Origin: Eonycteris spelaea
Lineage: Eukaryota > Chordata > Mammalia > Chiroptera > Pteropodidae
Assembly (NCBI GenBank): GCA_003508835.1
Contig: PUFA01000068.1
Coordinates: 6,324,001 to 6,388,000 of the forward strand
Length of the DNA stretch: 64,000 nucleotides
Direction of reading: 5' to 3'
A program made the position numbers and the translations under genes. The notes under the pieces are model-generated. The model saw nothing but the letters and a program-made list of their open reading frames with translations. It did no database searches and was not told where the DNA came from. How positions within the stretch are numbered: the stretch's first letter is position 1; every line of letters begins with the position of its first letter. This document shows, in pieces, positions 1 to 12,300 of the stretch.

Positions 1-125
1 GATATTAGTGTTCCCATTTTACAGAATAATATGAGATTAAGAGAAGGTTTTATCATGTATAAAGTCACAGTCACCAAGTGATAAATCTGAATTCCTTTTG
101 GTTCAAAGCAAACTTGTGTGACAAT
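1..125 (-). repeat. MIR SINE fragment
   Basis: The stretch reads like the reverse complement of a MIR core: a 'cccattttacag' block, then a degraded gag-gaag block, 'aaagtcacagtcaccaagtg', and a tail matching the MIR region that normally reads 'gattcgaacc'. MIR is an ancient tRNA-derived SINE of mammals. The element may extend beyond the left edge. Confidence 0.5.
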
Positions 126-2169
126 TTGTATCTCTATGTCCTTATTACATAGATGCGTAAAGAAATTAAATTTCTCTAAGGTCAGTTGTGTAGGCTAGAG
201 TATATTTCTATTCTATGTAATTATTTTATGTGAATAAATATATCAGTATATCTCATTGTTTTCTATCCATAAATGCATTGTAATTCAATATTTGTGCAAA
301 TTAATTCCATGCTTTAAGGTGTGTTTCAGATATAATTTTTCTTTTTCATAGATACTCATCTGTAAGTACTTTGACTATAAAATATGTGGATTTTATGGCA
401 TTCTAATTTTTCTTGCTAGTGTTTGTTTTACCTTTTTATGTATTAAGAGAGTCAATATTTTTATTAATCACATTGTAAGGGAAAACATAATTCTGGTAGA
501 TAAATTAACAACTACTTGAGTGCAACTATAAATGTTGCTCTCTGTTCTGGCAGGTAAAGGGCATCTGGAGAAAGGTGTCTCATTTAGACATTTTATTTGG
601 TAGTACCTCACAATCTGTAATTGCAATGCTTGGGCCACATCTTTGGTTAATTAAAGGGAGGGTTTTAATTAGTTGTTGGTTGGTATTGGAGATAAGTTAT
701 TGCCATTGTAAAAGAATATGGGAGCAATTGTCTCTATCTTCCTAAAGCACAAGGATCAGAGACTAGGGAAAGAATGGATAAGAGAGAAAGAAGAGTTTAA
801 TAGAAGGAACCAGAGAGAGAGTGAGTGAGAGAAAGTTTACTAAATCCCAGGACTTCAGGTACAGATATCCCAGAGCCAGGGCTGAAGAAATGGTTGACTT
901 TTATTTATTGATTGATTTTTTAGTTTCATATGTTTGTTTGTTTTTAAAATAAGGACATAGATATCTAATATTCAAAGTCAAGTTTTTATTGTTGAGAAGG
1001 AGACCCTCTATCTTCCCTAAATTCAGTGAAATTCATTCCATGTGAGGATAAGTGACACCAACTCTTTGGAGAAGCAAGTCAAAAAGTCTGGCCCAATGGG
1101 GAGGAACAAAGATAGCTCATAAAGAAGGGTCATGCCATCCCTGCAATGATCTGTCTCCATGGGAAAAGTGCCAAGCCAGCTAAAGATGAAAATGGAAGTT
1201 TCCAAGTGATTAGAGGGATTCAAATTTTTTTGCACTGTATTTTGTTAAGATGTGGTCAGACAAAAGATGCTATAAGTAAAATACATAAATCTGAAAAATC
1301 ACTCTTTTTCTGACTTCCCTTGATCCCTTGTGAATCAGAATCTGTTCATCTAACCATTTGTCAGCAGAACCTTTTACTTACTAATTGCATAGTCCTTCTG
1401 CCACACTATCCTGAAAGGCCAAATATGAAGCAATCTGCTCCCTCTGCTCCTCTGTCTTGACACTATAGATTGATAATTTGCAATGCTTATGGTGGGAAGT
1501 ATGGACCTTGAGCCTGTGCTGAATGGGTTCCTGTTGCAGGGACAGATTGGAGATGCATGTGGTAGGTGGGTACACTACGTATTTCCAAGCAAGGAAGTGG
1601 CTGTGGTTTCCTTAAATAGAATATCAAAGATAAGACCTGCTCTTTATAAGAGAAGTAATTCTAAAATTTGACATAAGAGCTACTTCTCCTTTCTTTTCTT
1701 CTTCTCATTCCTTATTGAATTTGCTACATCTGCTATGAACAAATTTTTCCAATGTTGGGCAGTAGATGTTCTGGACAAATAAAAGAAAAAACAAAGTTAG
1801 CAAAATAACAAATTGTCATAAATGAAACAAATCAAATATAGAAATACAAAATAAAAGAATATACTATATAATGAAGAAATAAATTTAGCTAATATTTCCT
1901 ATTTCTAAAATAGGTAGACTGGAGTTAGAATCAAGTAAGAAAAGTCAATAATATCACAATTAAAGGAAAATATGAGCATATTTAAATTTAAACAAATTTA
2001 AAATTTTAAAAAATTTTAAATCATAAAAAATGCACTTTAAACTTAGATTTCTATAAAAATACTATAACTGCTACATAATGAATATAGTAGAAGATGCAAT
2101 GCTCTTTTAATGAAATAAATAAGTAATGAGTCTGCTGTTCCCAAAAGAAAATCTCTGTGATATTTAAAA
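126..2169. other. Unassigned AT-rich DNA
   Basis: I see no gene and no repeat I can name. The short open frames near 1.0-1.7 kb lack any recognisable domain and overlap on opposite strands, as expected by chance. The part after about 1740 is strongly A-rich and may be the decayed upstream part of the L1 that follows. Confidence 0.4.
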
Positions 2170-3360
2170 TATTGCTTTAGAAAAAAGAAAACAGAACTAC
2201 TACCCTGCTAATTTTATGAGGCTGGTAAAACCTGATAGTTAAACTAAACAAAAATAACACCAGAAATAACATTTACAATTGCAAGAGAAAAAAAGTTATG
2301 TAGGAATACATTTATCAAATATTTGCAAGCCATTTGTAGACATAATTATAAAATATTATAAATCATGTCAGTGGATTATAAGTCAAAAGGTGCCATCATA
2401 AAGATACCAATTGACCCTATGTTAATCCTTGTAAATTCAATACAATTCGAGATAAAATTCTCCATAGCATTTCTCATAGAATTTGATAAATTTATCCTGA
2501 AATTAGTATTGAAGAGTATAGAGCAGGAATAGCAAAGATAATTTTGAGAGACCTTTTAAGAAGTGACAGACGTAATAACATGATATTAATGTGGTATAAA
2601 TCATGAGTAATTAAAAGAAGTGTAGAATTGTCTCAAGGATTGAAATGGATGAATGGAATAAAATGAGGTTTGATAAGAATTTAAGGAAACACTAGTTATA
2701 ATAATGCATATTTTTACAAATATATTGAGTAAGGTAGGACTCTATAAAAGTTGAAGATGTGCATAGTAAATGAACCAGAAATTACATTTCTGGGTATAAG
2801 TCCTAAAAGCATTCTGGAACTTGTACACAAGAAACACACAAAAAGTCCAATCAGTATTTTTAATAATACAACAAATTGGATTCTTTTAAAATGTCCATTA
2901 GTAGTAGAATGAATAACTTTTGTTTTATTCATAAATATTACGTAACACTTATGTAGCAGAGTTTATCTAGTTGTTAACATAAATTTTGAAAACGTACAAA
3001 GTAAAAGAATCAAGTTATAAGAAATGATAGACTGTAGTACCATTTATGTTCAATGAAATAAAATACTATTATATATTATTTATAGAAGTATACATTGAAA
3101 GTTAAAATATAAAAACATGGAAGAGAAGGTTAAACACCAGCTTCAAGAATATTCTTGCCTTTGTGGGTGAAGAAGGGGAAATGAGGTCAGGGATAGATGC
3201 TAAGGAGGCTCTCTATATATTTTATTTCTATTTTAAAAAGGATTTAAAACTGATGTGGCAGTTATTTACATTTTTTAGTCCAGGGGGATGAAAACACATT
3301 TTTATTCTCCAACTATTTGAAATATTTTATAATATAAAACAAAGATATGTTCACAAATTA
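2170..3360 (+). mobile_element. Ancient L1 fragment (ORF2 end and 3' UTR)
   Basis: Degraded + strand L1 ORF2 wording appears in order: 'ttttatgaggctggta' (reverse transcriptase region), 'tttacaattgcaagag', the 'aattcaatacaattcgaga' block, the 'ctgggtataagtcctaaaag' block and the 'aaatgtccattagtagtaga' block, then a 3' UTR-like section to about 3360. No reading frame survives. The strong decay points to an old L1M-type copy. An internal gap near 2270 is likely. Confidence 0.6.
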
Positions 3361-3362
3361 CT

Positions 3363-3640
3363 CTTCATTCATTCATTCATTCATTCATGTATCCACTCAT
3401 TTATTCATCTACAATTCTTCACTTTGTGCTAGGCGTGGTGTGAGGAACAAATAATGAGCAAGAGACAATTTTTCTACTCTAGGCAGTCTCCTCTACGCGA
3501 GCATCATAATATTACAAGTTCAATTGGAGTCAGAAGAAATATTTGAAGTATGTGATTTACTAGAGGCCATTTAGGTATGGAAGATGATCCTGGAGATAAA
3601 GTTTGAAGAATTTTGACAAAAGAGATGAGAGAAGAGCATT
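3363..3640 (-). repeat. L2 3' end, reverse orientation, with (CATT)n
   Basis: The (ATTC)n run at about 3366-3388 followed by 'tgctaggcgtggtgtgagga' and 'aataatgagcaagagaca' matches the reverse complement of the LINE-2 3' end. The tetranucleotide run is the usual L2 tail. Confidence 0.5.
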
Positions 3641-5239
3641 TACAGCCTCAACTTGGTTATCACTAATCATCTCAAAAGAAGGAACTTTTTGATGCATAAT
3701 TTTATTCTAGGGCTCTGATCCCACCCACTCCCCCATACATATAGATTATCTTATCTATTATTGTATCCCATTTACCTGGAAGAATCTTTGATTCATATGA
3801 TGCATTCAATAAATATTCAATTAGCTGAGTGCAAGCACTTTGTGCTCACTCTTAAAAGTATTTCAGCACTGAGCAACCACAATTGGACTATTACTTGGTA
3901 TAGGGGATTTAAGAGTGATTCCAAAATTTTCTTATTTGTGCTTTATGTAGGTTAGGCAAATGACAGACCTCTTGTCACTCAATGGCCATGTCAAAAGATT
4001 ATAAATTTCCACTCACCTAAACCATCTTGCAAAAGTGTATGGTGCACACGACACTTTTCCTTTCATCTTAATTTAGACCAATTAAAATATAAAGTTCCCA
4101 ACCTCTCTCATGGTCTCCAACCTTAGTGACCCTAAAACTGATGTGTTTAAAAATCAGGAGTGGATACCTTAAACCTTAGGCCTCTAATAGAATTATAGTC
4201 TCTAGTTTCAGTGATATATTTCAATCAACAATTTCAATATATCTTATAAAAACATTAGAGTAAGTTCCACAAAATTTCTGAAAGGAAAAGTATATTATTT
4301 ACTGAAATTATTTTTATTGAAATGAGACATGTTATATATATCTATCTATCTATCTATCTATCTATATATAAGCTGTCTATATGGCAAATATTAGCAATAT
4401 TATAATAATATTTCAAAACTAATAAGCAAGACATTTTTAATCTCATTGTCATTCTATAACTTATTTAATAAGTGCTTATTATGTGATTGCTGGTGTTCTC
4501 ACATTCTGGTGTATAGATATAACAATACAAGAGTGGGAGGCACTGACTGGAAACTGGAATAGCGAATACTTGCTTGTATTTTGAGGCCTGGGTCCAAAAT
4601 GTAAAAGGCCATGTGAGCCATGCAATAGATTCAGAATTTATCATGAAGACAATTAAAAACATAATGCAGACTTTTAAATTGAAACATAGACTATAAAGCT
4701 GAAGTTACAATGTTTGCCCCAAATTGGTTACAATATCTGCAGAAATTCAAGCCTTGTTGGTTTAGTTGTTCGGTCATATTTAATTGCAGTAAGTTTTGGG
4801 TAAAGCCTTCTGTCGTTGCTGCCTTCTTCTAAAGCCGATACCCTTTCTTTATTGTTTTCACCACAATTATTAATTTAAAGAACATTTATTGCATTTCAAA
4901 GAAGATTTAAGAATCTCCAGAAGCTGTGATAAGAAAATACATCCTTTGTTTCCATAGAAATGCTGTCGTACATGTCGTTCACTGTATGTACTTGAACAAG
5001 ATTTCAGAACATTTGTTGTTCTGTGATTGAAACATGCACCCCAAAGCAGAACAAGTGCAAAATGCTGTCCTCTGTTGAAAAATGCCCAGTACGCAAATCA
5101 ATCTTTGAAAGGTAGATCAAAATATTACACCTACACCAGTATGAGATGTGTTATAGAGCTAAAAAAATTGACAGGATCTGTGAAGAAAAGATAACTTGCT
5201 CAGATCTGAATCAAACAGAACAATATCAAAGGAAAAATG
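3641..5239. other. Unassigned DNA with (TATC)n at 4332-4372
   Basis: No gene or repeat family is recognised. A tetranucleotide microsatellite, (TATC)n with TA flanks, lies at about 4332-4372 and would be length-variable. The short frame on the minus strand at 4465-4662 has no recognisable domain. Confidence 0.45.
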
Positions 5240-5790
5240 ACTAATTTAAATAGTTTAAAAAGATAAATCTACATTGAAAAAATTAAGCTTAAATAAAGTA
5301 ACAACTTTATATGGGAAAATATTTCCTCTACATGTAAAAAAGGAATGGATAATTTCTACAGTCTTAATTAGCTTATATAAAACATCAAGGCCAAAAGATA
5401 ATTTAAAAATATTGGATACAATTCACATATGAGGTCATCAAAATCATAATGTATTTGACAAAATGTTAATATTCTTTAACAACTTTTCGCTTAAAATATA
5501 CATCTAAAAATGTTTACTCTTAATGCTGGTGAGGTAGTCTTTTAGGACTGAGCTTTATAAACTGGTATAAACTTATTATAAATCAATATAGCAATAAGTT
5601 GAAAAAGCCCATGTTTCTGCCCATGACAGTTTTACCATTTCTTGATATTAGATTAAAGGAAATAATTCAAGAAATCTGGATAAGAAGATATTATTTATAA
5701 TTGCAAAATATGATGAAAATATGGCCTCAGAGAATGTCCTTTAATATTATGATATATCAAAATTATGAAGTTGTCAAAGATGGTACATAC
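5240..5790 (+). mobile_element. Very degraded L1-type fragment
   Basis: Scattered L1 ORF2 C-terminal wording is visible: 'acaattcacatatgaggtca' near 5420, 'taatgctggtgaggtagtct' near 5520, and a block near 5690 resembling 'tttataattgcaaaa'. No reading frame remains. It could also be a HAL1 relative. Confidence 0.4.
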
Positions 5791-5794
5791 TGTA

Positions 5795-6440
5795 TGTAAT
5801 TGTTTAAATAATGTCCCCTTCCCAAAGATGTCTAGACTCTAATCAATGGAACTTCAGAATATATTATCTACATGGCAAAACAGATTTTACAAATGTAAAT
5901 AATGTAAATAAGGTCACAGGCCTTAAGATAGGAACATACATCATCCTGCATTATCTAGGTGGGTCCAATCTAACCACATGAGCATTTAAAATTAGAGATC
6001 ACTCTCCAGCTGCAGTGAGAGAGATGACAGCAAAAACAGCTAAGAAGATGTGTTAGAAGAGCAAATCAGATTCTACACACAAGCAGGATTTGACGTGGGA
6101 TTGCTGGTTCTAAGATATAGAGGGCTCCACACAAGGACCAGAGAGAAGTCTCTATGAACAAAAGATGGCCCTACCACTGGCAGTCAACAAGGATTAACAG
6201 GTCTCAGTCCTACAACCACCAGATACTGAATTCAATGAACGATCTGAATGAGTTTGGAAGCAGATTCTTCCACAGTCTCCAGAAAGGAATATGCTCTGCC
6301 AGCAGCTTGATTTGGATCCTATGAGACCCAGAGCTGAGGAATCAACCCCGCTCTGGACTTCTGATATCTACACAACCGTGGCATAATACATTTATGTGAT
6401 ATGAAATCTGAAATTTGTGGTAATTCGTTATGGAAATAAT
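5795..6440 (+). mobile_element. MLT1-type LTR (ERVL-MaLR), + strand
   Basis: The order of blocks matches an MLT1 long terminal repeat: 'ttcccaaagatgtctagact', 'acatggcaaaacagatttta', 'aggtgggtccaatctaacca', 'agagagatgacag', 'ttctgatatctacacaac' and 'aaatttgtggtaattcgtta' at the end. These are solitary LTRs of an ancient non-infectious MaLR family. No internal retroviral sequence was seen next to it. An (AAT)n run at 6433-6452 follows. Confidence 0.75.
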
Positions 6441-6452
6441 AATAATAATAAA

Positions 6453-8224
6453 AAGATTCATATGAAGATTATGTAGAAAATATAAAGTATTCATTAATAT
6501 ACTCATGCACACACATGCACACAAACAACAAAATATACATGCTATCTGCAAATCATTCTTTAACTAGATAAAATATAGAAAAATAACCACAAAAAGAAAA
6601 AAAATGTGTTAAGTTCTAGAATTGGGATATTTTAATGAATGTTTGCAATTATTAGTGGATTTATTTTGGTTGATGACCTCTTTATAAATTTAAGTAGTAC
6701 AACGTATAAATATAATAATATAAATAGAAAGGTTTTTCCTAAGCCAGCACCTTTGATGAGTATTTGTCTTTCCACGACTACACGCCCTCCTGTGGAGGAA
6801 TATGAGGCAGCTTCACACAGATAGGGCTGAACTTGTTTGTTTCCAGCCTTCTAAATTGTCCAACTCTCCACAGCTGCTGCTGTGTTATTCCTGATACGGC
6901 TTTAGTTGCCGTTCCAATTTTATGACTAGTTTTTCACCCTGCCCATGAAACAGGTAATTCAGAACTGGTTTAGCCTGGAGAACAGTCATTTTTGGATCTT
7001 ATGCTTCAACGTTTGTGGTTAGACTCGTGATATATATCTTGAAAAGTACCCTTCCTGAATCCAGTTAAAAAACAAGTTCTGTTTCATTTTTGTGTGTGTG
7101 ATTGTCTCAATATCTAAATTCCCACTTTCTGAATAGGATATTACACGGGTAAAGAGGGTGCTGAGCCGATAATGATAAGAGGAATTTGATACAGAGACTC
7201 TGCTATGGCAGGTATATAAACTGAAATTCCTCAAAATAGGGAAAGCCAATGATAAGTTAAATCTAGAGTCCTTGAAGAGGACTTGAGTTGAAGAATTAAT
7301 ATAAAGTGATATAAAGAAGATAGAGAATTTAAATGCAGAAGCAGATCTGGAAAGAGCTAGGTAGGTCTGTAATGATATCTACAAACAACAGATTTTGGAA
7401 TTGTGTGTGAAAGGGCATGCAGGCATACCATTTAGGGTCAAGCTACATGTCAAGTTAATTGTTCGTCACTATAATCTGCCACACTCCATCTTCTCAAGTC
7501 CTGCGGCTTTATTTGGTTTTCTTCTATGGGGTTCTTTTCTTAGTTGTTAATCCCCTGGTCAAATACTGATGCCTGTTGGGATCTCCTGTGTATGGCATGT
7601 CCCCCTGTGACCTGGTCAGCTGTAAATGAATGTCAGAAAATTGTATTTGAATCATAGCAAACAAAAGGGAATAGTAATGCCTGAGTATTCTTTACCACTC
7701 TGCCAGATTCTCCTCTGATCTATGACTGTGTTATGTGTTTTCAACTCCCTCTCATTTTTACCATTACAACATGTGGTGCTCATCTTTCTTTCCTTCTCTG
7801 AATCTGTCAGAGTATAAAAGTAAATTCCTCAAAATTAGAGCAGGTGAAGATACAAAAAAAGCAAAAGAACTTCCTTGGGGGACACAGAGAAACTCAACTT
7901 CCCTATATGTTAGTGAGTTGAAAGGGGTGATCAGGAGAGAACAGACTTAACAAAGGCTGCCCAGAGGCTCTCGTGTGTCTCTTTATGCTTAGTGAAAGAA
8001 TGAGGAGTTGGCAATCGATTTTGATGGAATTACTTTGTCAGAGCCAGAAAGTGCCCAACTTCTTTGCGCTTGAATGTTCTAGGGGGAAAAAAGGAATAAT
8101 ACAGGAACTTCTGGGACCATAAAGAATTTATAGCTGCTGCTATTATCTTAGTCCAAACTACTATATTTTATTGTCCAAATGACATAATAGATTCCTAGAT
8201 GATGTATCTACTTTATTTCTGAGC
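6453..8224. other. Unassigned DNA
   Basis: I see no gene and no named repeat. Base composition is less AT-rich than the neighbours around 6840-6960 and 7480-7620. The open frames at 7019-7249 (-) and 7735-7950 (+) contain no recognisable domain. Confidence 0.45.
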
Positions 8225-8668
8225 CCTCCAATTTATTTCTACACAATAGTTAAAGTAATCTATTAAAATCTAAGTCAGATAATACTATTCTCCTAAAACC
8301 CCTTAACTGAATTCAGAAAAAAAAAATTAAAACATTTTACCATGACCTACAAGACTCTATACAATGTGGCCAAAGCTAACACTCAGTCTTCATCTCATAT
8401 TAGTTGATCTTTCTCACTAAACTCTGGGAAATTAAATCACCACCATTCTACATTCTTTATATCTCTATTACACTTTAAATTTTTATCATTTCTGTGTAAC
8501 TAAAATTTAATTTAGTTACTTCTTGTTTTTGTTTCCCTCACTTTATCCTTCCTCAATTCATCAATTTCAAGTTAAACTCCCTAAGAGCAAGAAATTCTAT
8601 CCCAACAACCTAGTGCAATGCCTGGAGTACAGATGATCCTCAATAAATAAATATTTGTTGATTGAAGG
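8225..8668 (+). repeat. L2 LINE 3' end, + strand
   Basis: The series 'ccatgacctacaagactcta', 'caatgtggccaaagc', 'aactccctaagagcaag', 'agtgcaatgcctggagtaca' and 'caataaataaatatttgttg' follows the L2 3' region in the correct order. L2 is a CR1-clade LINE extinct in placental mammals. Confidence 0.75.
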
Positions 8669-8724
8669 AATAGACTCACAGAACGTGAGGCCTAGAAAAG
8701 CTTTAGGGATCATGTGCTATAACA

Positions 8725-8880
8725 TAAAAATGAACTGTGGAGTGCAAAGGCCTGGGCTATAATCCCAACTTTTCAGCTCTCTATCATTTTACTTAGGTGA
8801 ACCTCCTCTTCTGCATTTGTAAAATGAAATAATTCTTATATTCAAAAATAGTAAAGGTGAATAATAAAAAATAAATCTAT
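8725..8880 (+). repeat. MIR SINE, + strand
   Basis: 'ggcctgggctataatcccaa', a 'ctctatcattttacttaggtga' block, 'cctcctcttctgcatttgta' and 'aaatgaaataatt' match the MIR box B to core progression. Confidence 0.6.
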
Positions 8881-9102
8881 GCCAACTAGTAGTGGCTAAT
8901 TTTTTTAAAAAATTCTGTAGTTCTATATTGATGAGAAATCTGTCAGTGTTCTACTTATATAGATATATTTCTAAATGTTTACTTATAAATGCTTGTCAAA
9001 CCTCAATTTCTATGATTTATGTAGATGCATCTATTTTAAAACCCGTGTCTATTTTGCTATGGTATGGATGATTCAAGACAAGCATAACAAATAATTCTTT
9101 TT
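8881..9102. other. Unassigned spacer before the 9.1 kb L1 element
   Basis: AT-rich DNA with nothing recognisable. Confidence 0.4.
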
Positions 9103-9871
9103 AAAATTTTATTTGAGAGATTGTATTAAACATGGTGGCATGAGAGATGTTCCCAGATCTCTCCCCTTGAAACAACAATAAGCTGAACATCAAAACTGAA
9201 GAAAAAACACCCAATTTCACACCGGCATGTCTGCTTGTGGGATCTGTACATAAGAGCTACCACATCAGAACCCCAGGTGTCAGGCGATGGACTGGGACAA
9301 ATCAGGAAGCTGTCTCTCACAGCCGCCAGCTCCTTGCAGAAGGAGGAGGAAGGGAGAAAGAGAGGCGAGTTCCCAGGTCAGCCCTGCCAGGAAGTGCCAG
9401 GGTTTTTCTATACAGCCAGCAGCAGGGCTCAGTCAACAGGGCAGAAAGCAGAGACGTGGGACTGGACAGCAGAGAAACAATAGTTGATTTTTACCAGCAC
9501 CAGTTGCAAAACCGGGCTGAGCTGCAGCTCCCAACGCCCAACCCAGAGTGCCCTCCCCGCATACCCTCCGAGACCAATCACTGCGGAGCCCCAAGGGAAT
9601 CTGAGCAAATACTGCCAGAACTGTTGCTAACACTGACAGAGACTGAAACTGAGAGTAGCAAGTGTGATTAAAATCTACAAGAAAATAAAAGATGTTAGGC
9701 TCTATATAAAGCAGGGATCCAAGAGGCTTAGACGCCACCTACTGGAAACAAAAATGAAAGCACCTTCCTTGCAGCAGGCTTTTATGAGACTTTATGTAAT
9801 AAATCTTTCTGGAAAAACAACAGAATACACTTCCATTAATGCCCAGATAGAGAAATAGTCCATCAAAAAGC

Positions 9872-10675
9872 ATGAACAACCAAGGTGACAAGGCATCTCA
9901 GAAAGAAAGAGAAAAATCTCCAGAAAATAAGCTTAGAGACGTAGAAATATGCGATTTAAATGACAGAGAATTCAGAATGGTACTTCTGAAAAAACTCGAT
10001 GGGATCCTAAATGGATCAATCAACAATTTCAGGAACTGAAAAAACAACTAGATGAGCAGCAGAATGAGTTCTTTAGTAAGGAGATTGAAACCCTCAAAAA
10101 GAACTGAATAGACCTTCTGGACATAAAGAACACACTGTAAGAGTTGAAAAATGAAATAACAAGCTTGGGAAATAGAGTCAGCCAAACAGAGGAAAGGATC
10201 AATGATATCGAAGACAGAAATATAGAAATAAATCAGAAAGAAGAAGAGAGAAACCAAAGAATAAAAAGTAATGAAAGGGAAATACAAGAACTAGCTGATA
10301 CCATCAGAAGAGGAAACATAATAATAATGTCAATTCTCAAAGGGGAGGAAAGGAGCAGGGATTAGAAGGCATTTTCAGGCAAATAGTTGACAAAAATTTC
10401 CCAAATCTAAGGAATGAGCTGGAGCTTGGAATTCAAGAAGTCAATAGAACACCCAATTATCTCAACCCAAAAAGGCCCTCACCAAGACACGTCATATTAA
10501 AATTATCAAAAATCAATGACAAAGACAGAATACTCAGAGCAGCCAGGGAAAAGAAGATTGTAACCTATAAAGGAAAATCCATATGATTATCATTGGACTT
10601 CTCAGCACAAACATTACAAGCCAGAAAGAAGTGGAATCAAATATTCAAACTACATATTCGCATACATAGTGACAA
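9872..10675 (+). pseudogene. L1 ORF1 remnant (RNA-binding chaperone protein)
   Basis: Translation from the ATG at 9872 begins MNNQGDKASQ and runs to a stop near 10037. Similarity then continues in another frame. A coiled-coil segment with heptad-like Glu/Lys/Arg/Asn content is open at 10144-10365. The later part gives words typical of the ORF1p RNA-binding core: NFPNL, KRPSPRHVILKL, RILRAAREKK, VTYKGK and FSAQTLQARKKW. ORF1p normally forms trimers on L1 RNA. Frameshifts, stops and loss of the end of the C-terminal domain make this copy dead. Confidence 0.8.
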
Positions 10676-10984
10676 ATTGAGACAACAATGACTGAAAAGG
10701 AGGGAATTCAAAGATCCAAATTCACAAAGGGGAATCGAGATAAGGCACTCACAGTAAGAAAAGGGATGATTGAATATATACAACTATCTTTTTCATTTTC
10801 GTAATGGTAACCACAGTCCAAGGATTTAGAACTGAAGTATACAACATAAAACAAGAAGGACCAGAGAGAAAAGCCACACAAACCAAAATAAACCCAAAAT
10901 AAAGAAAACAGAAACACAAGGACAAGGAAGCAATGAAAACACCAAGCTACTAGAAAGTAAAGATAAATAGCTATAAGAAGACCT

Positions 10985-11283
10985 CATATTTTGATAATCA
11001 CCCTAAATGTAAATGTACTGAACTCACCAATAAAAAGGGGCAGAGTTGCAGATTGGATCAAAAAACAAAACCCAAACATATGCTGCCTCCAGGAACACAT
11101 CTCAGTTTCAAAGACAAATAGACCCAAAGTGAAAGAATGAAACATGATATTTCAAGCAAATGGCATTCAGAGAAAAGCAGGAGTAGTGGTACTAATATCA
11201 GATGAAATAGACTTCAAAATAAAAAAGGTAAAGAAAGATACTGAGGGATGCTTCATAATGATAAAGGAATCATGCACCAAGAC
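10985..11283 (+). pseudogene. L1 ORF2 endonuclease start (truncated)
   Basis: The conceptual translation carries the N-terminal APE-type endonuclease words: LNVNVLNSPIKRGRVADWIK, then NPNICCLQEH, then KAGVVVLISDEIDFK and KDTEGCFIMIK. It stops abruptly near 11283 inside the endonuclease, and the next bases belong to the far 3' end of ORF2. The fragment keeps the segment around the conserved CLQE motif but cannot form a complete nuclease. Confidence 0.8.
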
Positions 11284-11829
11284 ACTATGGAAAACAGTAT
11301 GGAGGTTCCTCAAAAAACTAAAAATTGACGTACCATATGATTCAGCAATCGTCTGCTGAGTTTTTACCCCAAAGACTTGAAAACTCAATTCAAAAGATAT
11401 TTGCCCTCCGATGTTCATAGCAGCATTATTTCCAGTGGCCAGGATATGGAAGCAATCGAAGTGACCTATGATAGATGATTGGCTAAAAGCTGTGGTACAT
11501 ATATACAATGGAATATTAGTCATAAGAAGAAATGAAATACTGCCATTTGCAACAACATGGATGGACCTTGAAATTATCATACTAAGCAAAATAAGCCAAA
11601 CAGAAAAGGTTGAAAATCACATGATATCACATATATGGAATATAAACCTAAAAGCAACAAAAGGACAAACAGAGACTCATGGACATGGACAATGGACTGC
11701 CTAGTGGTTACCAGAAGGGAGAGGGGAAGGAGAAGGGGGAAAATAAAAAAATAAAATTAAAAAGTATTATGTATCTATAGTATGAAAAAAAACTGGTATT
11801 TAGAAAATAAAATAAAATTCTATTTAAGA

Positions 11830-12185
11830 TCTATATATGGATATAGATGCATTTAGATATAGAGCATATGAAGACTGTCAAAATGTGTTTCAAGATTACA
11901 GAGATCGCTTGGTTCCAGAAGAAGGAACCTATGATTGTGAACAGGGTCCACAGTAGAAATCTGGGAAGTACCAGCCGTAGGTCAGCAGTATTCTTATAGT
12001 AATAGTATAGAGTAATAAATGATTTTACTGATTTGCCAACAGCTTGACAAGTAGCTATTTTTCCTGAGTACAGAGATGAGTGTTTTTGATTTTACCAAGC
12101 TCTATCCCAAGTACACTTGGGACTATTATCCATTCTGAAGTAAAAAAATGATACTTCAGAGAACTCTCAGAAGAAAAGGACTGGT
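11830..12185. other. Unassigned DNA
   Basis: Nothing recognisable; AT-rich with a short TA-rich run near 11830-11860. Confidence 0.4.
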
Positions 12186-12300
12186 GCCCTGACACTTACT
12201 TGGGCTCAGATTTCTCATATGTAAAATCAGAATAATACTACTTGTTTTATCTCTTTGTGAGGATCGAGTGTGATAAAGTATGTGGGAGAGCATTGTAAAC
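12186..12300 (+). repeat. MIR 3' part, + strand
   Basis: 'ggctcagatttctcatatgt', 'aaaatcagaataatactact' and 'tttgtgaggatcgagtgtga' follow the MIR core and 3' half. A short CT-rich run follows at about 12308-12345. Confidence 0.45.

Larger units (their letters stand above)
9119..11813 (+). mobile_element. L1/HAL1-like retrotransposon lacking reverse transcriptase
   Basis: From 5' to 3' it holds a GC-richer 5' leader (9119-9870), an ORF1 remnant (9872 to about 10675), an inter-ORF region, the start of the ORF2 endonuclease (about 10985-11283), then the ORF2 C-terminus and 3' UTR (about 11284-11813) ending in an A-rich tail. The central ORF2, including the rest of the endonuclease and all of the reverse transcriptase, is absent. 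Flanks at 9103-9118 and 11814-11829 agree at 14 of 16 positions ('aaaattttatttgaga' against 'aaaattctatttaaga') and look like a decayed target-site duplication, so the deletion was probably present before or during insertion. It is either a HAL1-type non-autonomous L1 or a private internally deleted L1. The frames are broken, so it is inactive. Confidence 0.85.

Noticed and set aside
4332..4372. CRISPR-like or satellite array
   Set aside because: A simple tetranucleotide run with no spacers; the host is clearly a mammal.
9237..9671. 144-codon + frame upstream of L1 ORF1
   Set aside because: It lies in the GC-richer L1 5' leader, overlaps three other frames, and has no recognisable domain.
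11167..11589. 140-codon minus-strand open frame
   Set aside because: It is the antisense of the L1 endonuclease and 3' end at 11.1-11.6 kb; the hydrophobic, His/Ser-rich product is an artefact.
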